This document shows positions 59,766 to 64,000 of a stretch of DNA of 64,000 bases, piece by piece. The stretch's first letter is position 1, and each line of letters opens with the position of its first letter. The stretch comes from Halomonas sp. GD1P12 (GTDB taxonomy: Bacteria > Pseudomonadota > Gammaproteobacteria > Pseudomonadales > Halomonadaceae). Under the pieces are notes generated by a model. It did not search any database, had not been told where the DNA came from, and was given only the letters and a program-made list of their open reading frames with translations. The translations under genes were made by a program, and so were the position numbers. Location of the stretch: assembly GCF_025725645.1 (NCBI RefSeq), contig NZ_CP107007.1, positions 992,001 to 1,056,000 of the forward strand, in the 5' to 3' direction.

Positions 59766-59813
59766 GCGCTCCCGGCGCTTGTCGTCCCGCCCCCTTTTTT
59801 TCAGGAGACTGCC

Positions 59814-61301
59814 ATGGTTAGGCTCACTCAACAGGCGCTGACCGCGCTTGACGCCGCGGTTACGGTGCCGACTTATTATCGCCGCGCCGTGAGCGCCGGC
59901 ATCGTGCATATCGGCGTGGGCGGCTTTCACCGCGCCCACCAGGCGATGTATCTCGACACGCTCATGAACCAGGGCGAAGCGCTCGACTGGGGCATTGTGG
60001 GGGTGGGCGTGATGCCCGGCGACAAGCGTATGCAGGAGGTGCTTTCACGCCAGGATCACCTCTATACGCTGGTGGTGAAGCACCCCGACGGCACGTTTGA
60101 GCCCCGCGTGATTGGTAGCATGGTCGATTACCTTTTCGCCCCGGACGATGTGGACGCGGTGATCGAGGCCATGGCGAACCCGGCCATCCGGATCGTGTCG
60201 CTCACCGTGACCGAGGGCGGCTACAATGTTCACCCGGTCAGCGGCGCTTTCAATCTGGACAACCCGCTCATAAAGCGCGATCTAAGCGCCCCCGAGCGCC
60301 CGGCCAGCACCTTTGGACTGGTGGTCGAGGCGCTGGTGCGCCGCCGCGCGCGTGGGCTTTCCCCGTTCACGGTGATGTCCTGCGACAACATTCAGGGCAA
60401 CGGCGACGTGGCCCGGCGCATGTTTTCGGCGTTTGCGGCGGCGCGCGAGCGCGAACTCGGCGAGTGGCTCGAGAATAACGTCGCCTTTCCCAATTCGATG
60501 GTCGATCGCATCACGCCGGTCACCGTGGCCGACGATATCGACGAGCTTGCCCGCCGCTTCGACGTCGAGGACGGCTGGCCGGTGGTGTGCGAGCCCTTCA
60601 CTCAGTGGGTGCTGGAGGATCACTTCCCGCCGGGCCGCCCGCCTTTCGAGGCGGCCGGCGTGCAGCTGGTCGACGACGTCGAGCCCTTCGAGCTGATGAA
60701 GCTGCGGCTTTTGAACGCGAGCCACCAGGCGCTGACCTACTTCGGCTATCTGGCGGGCTACCGCTACGCCCACCAGGTGTGCCAGGACCCGCTGTTCGTC
60801 GAGTTTTTGCGCCGTTACATGAAAGAGGAGGGCGCGCCGACGCTGGCGCCGGTGCCGGGTATCGATCTAAACGCCTACCAGCGCACGCTGATCGAGCGCT
60901 TCGCCAACCCGGAAATCAGGGACACCCTGGCACGGCTTTGTGCCGAAAGCTCGGATCGTATCCCCAAGTGGCTGGTGCCGGTGATTCGCCACCAGCTTGC
61001 CCACGATGGCGACATGGCAATGAGCGCGGCGGTCGTGGCCAGCTGGGCGCGCTACGCCGAGGGCGTGGACGAGCAGGGCGAGCCAATCGAGGTGGTCGAC
61101 GCGCTGCGCGAGCCGCTGATGGCGATCGCCCGCGACAACCGTACCCGGCCCGAGGCGTTCGTCGACAACCGCGAGCTCTTTGGCGATCTGGCCGACAGCC
61201 CGCGCTTCATGGCGGCGTATCTCGAGGCGCTTTCACTGCTGCACGAACGCGGCGCGCGCGCTACGCTTCAAGCACTGCTCGCCTCTAAAGGAAGCTCGTG
61301 A
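59814..61301 (+). CDS. mannitol 2-dehydrogenase family (polyol dehydrogenase)
   Basis: A 495-residue long-chain polyol dehydrogenase: NAD fold HIGVGGFHRAHQAMYLD, VTEGGYNVHP, SCDNIQGNGDVARR and the catalytic lysine region FELMKLRLLNASHQALTYFGYLAGY. It oxidises mannitol (or sorbitol/arabitol) to a ketose. AGGAG precedes the ATG. The stop shares bases with the xylulokinase start (GTGATG). Confidence 0.92.
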   Translation: MVRLTQQALTALDAAVTVPTYYRRAVSAGIVHIGVGGFHRAHQAMYLDTLMNQGEALDWGIVGVGVMPGDKRMQEVLSRQDHLYTLVVKHPDGTFEPRVIGSMVDYLFAPDDVDAVIEAMANPAIRIVSLTVTEGGYNVHPVSGAFNLDNPLIKRDLSAPERPASTFGLVVEALVRRRARGLSPFTVMSCDNIQGNGDVARRMFSAFAAARERELGEWLENNVAFPNSMVDRITPVTVADDIDELARRFDVEDGWPVVCEPFTQWVLEDHFPPGRPPFEAAGVQLVDDVEPFELMKLRLLNASHQALTYFGYLAGYRYAHQVCQDPLFVEFLRRYMKEEGAPTLAPVPGIDLNAYQRTLIERFANPEIRDTLARLCAESSDRIPKWLVPVIRHQLAHDGDMAMSAAVVASWARYAEGVDEQGEPIEVVDALREPLMAIARDNRTRPEAFVDNRELFGDLADSPRFMAAYLEALSLLHERGARATLQALLASKGSS

Positions 61302-62788
61302 TGTACATCGGTGTGGATTGCGGCACCCAAAGCACCAAGGTGGTGGTGCTGGATGTCGAACAAGGGGGCATTCTCGGTGAAGCCAGCCGCGCCCACCGGC
61401 TGGAAGAAGGGCCGAACGGGCGCCGCGAGCAGGCCCCCGCCGAGTGGCTCGCTGCCTTCAGAGGCGCGTTTTTTGATGCCATCGAGCGCGCCGGGGTCGA
61501 CGCCCGCGCGGTGCGCGCGATCGGCGTCTCCGGCCAGCAGCACGGCATGGTGGCGCTGGACGCCGATGGGGTGCCGGTCTACCCGGCCAAGCTCTGGTGT
61601 GATACGGAGACAAGCAGCGAGAACGCCGCGCTGGTCGAGCGCCTGGGCGGCGAGGCGGGGTGTCTGGAGAAGCTCGGCCTGGTGCTGCAAACCGGCTATA
61701 CCGCCTCCAAGCTCGCCTGGCTCAAACGCCATCATCCGGACGCCTACCGGCGCATCGCCACGATCCTGCTGCCCCACGACTACCTCAACTTCTGGCTCAC
61801 CGGCGAGCGGGTCACCGAGGCCGGCGACGCCTCGGGCACCGGCTATTTCGATACCCGCGCCCGCGTTTGGCAAACCGAGGTGTTTGGCCAGATCGCCCCG
61901 GAACTCGACCCGGCCCAAGTGCTGCCGCGCCTTTTAACGCCTTGTGAGCCTGCAGGTGTGGTGCGCCCGCGTATCGCTGCTGAGCTTGGTTTGAGTGATG
62001 GGGTGGTGGTCTCGAGCGGCGGCGGCGACAACATGCTCGGCGCCATCGGCACCGGCAACATCGCCCGCGGAATCGTCACGCTGAGCCTGGGCACCTCCGG
62101 CACGGTGTGCGCCTACTCGCCCGAGCCGGTCGAAAGCGATAACGCCATGGTGGCCAACTTCTGCGCCAGCCACGGCGGCTGGCTGCCGCTGATCTGCACC
62201 ATGAACGTCACCTCCGCCACGACTCGCGTGCGCGAGCTTTTTGGGCTCGATCTCGACGCCTTTGGCGAGCGGGTGGCAAGGGCTTCGATCGGCGCCGACG
62301 GCGTGACCTGCCTTCCATTTTTCAACGGCGAGCGGGTGCCGATGCTGCCCAACGCCTCAGGCGATTTTCTGGGGCTTACGAGTATGAACATGACCCAGGC
62401 CAACCTGTGCCGCGCAGTGGTCGAAGGGGCGACCTTCGGCCTTCGCTACGGGTTGGATCTGCTGGGCGATCTCACCGCCGGGGCGAGTCAGATTCGCCTG
62501 AGCGGCGGCGGCGCCAAAAGCCCGGTGTGGCGCCAGATGGTGGCGGACATCACCGGTACCGAAGTGGTGTGCCCGGAGATCACCGACGCCGCCGCGCTCG
62601 GCGCTGCCCTGCAGGCGGTTTGGTGCGAGCAGCAGTCGCAGGGCACCACACTCGAGGCGCTTTGTCAGCGGCTGGTGCATCTGGACGCGGCCTCGCTTGC
62701 CGACCCCGACCCCGAGCGCGTCGACGCCTACCGCCACGTCTATCAGCGCTATCGCCAGGCGCTGAACGAGCGCCACGGCATTGCCTGA
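61301..62788 (+). CDS. xylB: xylulokinase
   Basis: A 495-residue FGGY kinase: DCGTQSTKVVVLD near the start, GVSGQQHGMVALD, LPHDYLNFWLTGE and SGGGAKSPVWRQMVADITG, all XylB signatures. It phosphorylates D-xylulose, or in some polyol operons D-fructose. With the mannitol dehydrogenase the route would be polyol to ketose to ketose phosphate. The ATG at 61301 overlaps the previous stop as TGATG. Confidence 0.92.
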   Translation: MYIGVDCGTQSTKVVVLDVEQGGILGEASRAHRLEEGPNGRREQAPAEWLAAFRGAFFDAIERAGVDARAVRAIGVSGQQHGMVALDADGVPVYPAKLWCDTETSSENAALVERLGGEAGCLEKLGLVLQTGYTASKLAWLKRHHPDAYRRIATILLPHDYLNFWLTGERVTEAGDASGTGYFDTRARVWQTEVFGQIAPELDPAQVLPRLLTPCEPAGVVRPRIAAELGLSDGVVVSSGGGDNMLGAIGTGNIARGIVTLSLGTSGTVCAYSPEPVESDNAMVANFCASHGGWLPLICTMNVTSATTRVRELFGLDLDAFGERVARASIGADGVTCLPFFNGERVPMLPNASGDFLGLTSMNMTQANLCRAVVEGATFGLRYGLDLLGDLTAGASQIRLSGGGAKSPVWRQMVADITGTEVVCPEITDAAALGAALQAVWCEQQSQGTTLEALCQRLVHLDAASLADPDPERVDAYRHVYQRYRQALNERHGIA

Positions 62789-62881
62789 TATACGCTTATC
62801 CCTGTAGGGTTTTGGCACCACACGGCCCATCCCTCGATCCATTTCTCGGTTGAGGCCGCCATCGACCACGGGGAGAGCGCC

Positions 62882-63727
62882 ATGAACGCCGAGCTACTCG
62901 AGATTCTAAGCGTGCTGCAGCTTTCGCCCCGCGGCGCCTTGACGCCCTTGAGCGGCGGCGATATCGCCGCGGTATTCGAGCTCGACACCGCCGAGGGCGC
63001 GGTGGTGATCAAGCAGGACGACCCGGCGCGCCTGCGCGGCGAAGCCGAAGGGCTTCGCGCGCTGAAAGGGGCGGGCAGCTCGCTGATCATCCCCGAGGTA
63101 CTGGGCCAGGCCGGCGAGTGGCTGGTGATCGAGGCGCTGCACACCGTTCCCCGCTCCACCCAGGGCGACATCCAACTCGGCGAAGGGCTTCGCGAGCTTC
63201 ACGGCGTGATCGGCAGTGAGCACGGCTGGCTACACGACAACGCCTGCGGACGCACTCCCCAACCCAACGCGCCCATGAGCGACGGCCGGGCCTTTCAGCG
63301 CGAGCGCCGCCTGTTGGCGCTCGCTCGCGCCTGTCTCGATCAGCGCCTCATCACACCTGAACTTTATGCGCGTGTCGAAACTCAGGCGCATACGCTCGAA
63401 CAGTGGCTGCCGGACGCCTCGCCGTGTCTGGTGCACGGCGATCTGTGGGCGGGTAACGTACTCTATACCGCGAAAGGCCCCGCGCTGATCGACCCCGCGG
63501 TGTATCGCCACTATCCCGAAGTGGATATTGCCATGCTGACGCTGTTTGGCGAGCCCGGTGCGGCGTTTTTCGATGCCTACTGGAACGGCTTCGCCCCGCA
63601 GGACTGGCCCCGTCGCGAAGCGCTTTTCCAGCTCTATCCGCTGCTCAATCACGTGCTGCTGTTTGGCGACATGTACCTTGGCGGGGTAGAGCGCTGTATG
63701 AAAGCGCTGGAGCGCTCGCGCGCCTGA
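62882..63727 (+). CDS. fructosamine-kinase-family protein
   Basis: A 281-residue aminoglycoside-phosphotransferase-fold kinase: catalytic LVHGDLWAGNVL and the metal-binding LIDPAVYRHYPEVDIAML. The family phosphorylates fructosamines or ribulosamines on glycated proteins for repair. GGGGAG precedes the ATG. It lies 93 bases after xylB on the same strand and may be part of the same transcript. Confidence 0.87.
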   Translation: MNAELLEILSVLQLSPRGALTPLSGGDIAAVFELDTAEGAVVIKQDDPARLRGEAEGLRALKGAGSSLIIPEVLGQAGEWLVIEALHTVPRSTQGDIQLGEGLRELHGVIGSEHGWLHDNACGRTPQPNAPMSDGRAFQRERRLLALARACLDQRLITPELYARVETQAHTLEQWLPDASPCLVHGDLWAGNVLYTAKGPALIDPAVYRHYPEVDIAMLTLFGEPGAAFFDAYWNGFAPQDWPRREALFQLYPLLNHVLLFGDMYLGGVERCMKALERSRA

Positions 63728-63850
63728 GTGGAGCGAGCGGGCTAAAAACGGGCGCGAGACATGCGCACTTTTTGCACGTTCGACTAAAGTAAGTTGCGTT
63801 AGACTTGACCTCTGGCCGGACACAGTTTTGGCCGAACTTCAAGGCTAGCA

Positions 63851-63874
63851 TACATACATGAATGTAACTATAAT
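63851..63874 (+). promoter_or_regulatory. AcrR/TtgR-like palindrome overlapping a -10
   Basis: TACAT-N6-ATGTA (63851-63866), also readable as TACAT-GA-ATGTA, followed at once by TATAAT (63869-63874), a perfect -10. The half-sites match those of operators for TetR-type repressors of RND efflux pumps (AcrR, TtgR). Repressor binding here would block the promoter of the gene starting at 63938. Confidence 0.6.
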
Positions 63875-63937
63875 GCCACCCTTTCACACCCCCATTGTGT
63901 GGCGCACTATCCCACGTTGACACCTAGAGGCACTCCC

Positions 63938-64000
63938 ATGCGACTGGCACACTGGGCAGTCAATGCCCCCCTTCGCCCTTTAATGTTAGCCGTGCTGACA
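63938..64000 (+). CDS. start of a possibly efflux-related exported/membrane protein (cut by window edge)
   Basis: Only 21 codons are inside the window: two short basic/aromatic turns followed by a hydrophobic run (PLRPLMLAVLT). AGAGG precedes the ATG by eight bases. The segment suits the beginning of a signal peptide or first membrane helix. The AcrR/TtgR-like operator upstream suggests a membrane-fusion protein or pump of an RND system. The identity cannot be settled without downstream sequence. Confidence 0.45.
   Translation, partial: MRLAHWAVNAPLRPLMLAVLT

Noticed and set aside
1..64000. CRISPR arrays, tRNA/rRNA genes, insertion sequences, prophage
   Set aside because: No regularly spaced repeats, transposase or integrase motifs, or conserved rRNA blocks were recognised. 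A missed tRNA is possible because no scan could be run.

Overview
The window looks like a chromosomal segment of a GC-rich, moderately halophilic gammaproteobacterium, most likely Halomonas or another member of the Halomonadaceae. The reasons are the Gram-negative envelope genes (opgG/opgH, an LpxL-type acyltransferase, an LpxR-type lipid A deacylase, outer-membrane barrels), the uniformly high GC, very acidic exported and tail sequences, and the mix of polyol, gluconate and TRAP uptake systems. No rRNA, tRNA, insertion sequence, prophage or CRISPR array was seen. The assignment rests on general resemblance only.

Layout. 0.3-5.0 kb: a peptidase-like/GNAT fusion, a DUF6985-like protein, an outer-membrane barrel, an azoreductase divergent from a LysR regulator, and the manganese exporter mntP. 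5.3-13 kb: an AsnC/Lrp regulator followed by a closely spaced catabolic-looking cluster (class V PLP enzyme, flavin monooxygenase, two AhpD/CMD proteins, complete DctPQM TRAP transporter). 13-16 kb: modE-modA-modB-modC with a ModE operator in front of modA. 16-25 kb: an unusual neighbourhood built from paralogues of riboflavin and pterin enzymes (RibBA with a degenerate RibB half, deaminase-less RibD, PTPS homologue lacking its catalytic residues, creatininase-fold amidohydrolase), a glycosyltransferase-methyltransferase fusion, an MDR dehydrogenase, a flippase-like membrane protein, a CDP-alcohol phosphatidyltransferase and an FkbM methyltransferase. This is the best candidate for an undescribed pathway. 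25-31.5 kb: opgG-opgH glucan synthesis, translationally coupled to the FkbM and creatininase genes, then a membrane alkaline-phosphatase-superfamily protein and the acyltransferase.

32-38.5 kb: a MFS carrier and an acyl-CoA dehydrogenase / acyl-CoA ligase / enoyl-CoA hydratase trio, similar in composition to dmdC-dmdB-dmdD but possibly ordinary acyl-CoA catabolism. 38.5-42 kb: GntP permease-idnO-idnD; together with gntK-gntR at 47-49 kb this forms a split gluconate/idonate regulon, because both promoters carry a GntR-type palindrome. 42-53.5 kb: housekeeping and stress genes (yaeQ, lpxR, DUF421, yghU, ygeA, ohr, MOSC, OsmC, PRC-barrel, two Nudix enzymes, a 2OG-Fe(II) oxygenase). 53.6-63.7 kb: a SorC-regulated polyol operon (ABC transporter, HAD phosphatase, mannitol 2-dehydrogenase, xylulokinase) plus a fructosamine-kinase-type protein. 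The right edge holds the first codons of a gene whose promoter carries an AcrR/TtgR-like palindrome, suggesting an efflux component.

Starts quoted here were often moved downstream of the longest open frame to a codon with a ribosome-binding site or a family-typical N-terminus. No database search was possible, so functions rest on recognised motifs and remembered family features.
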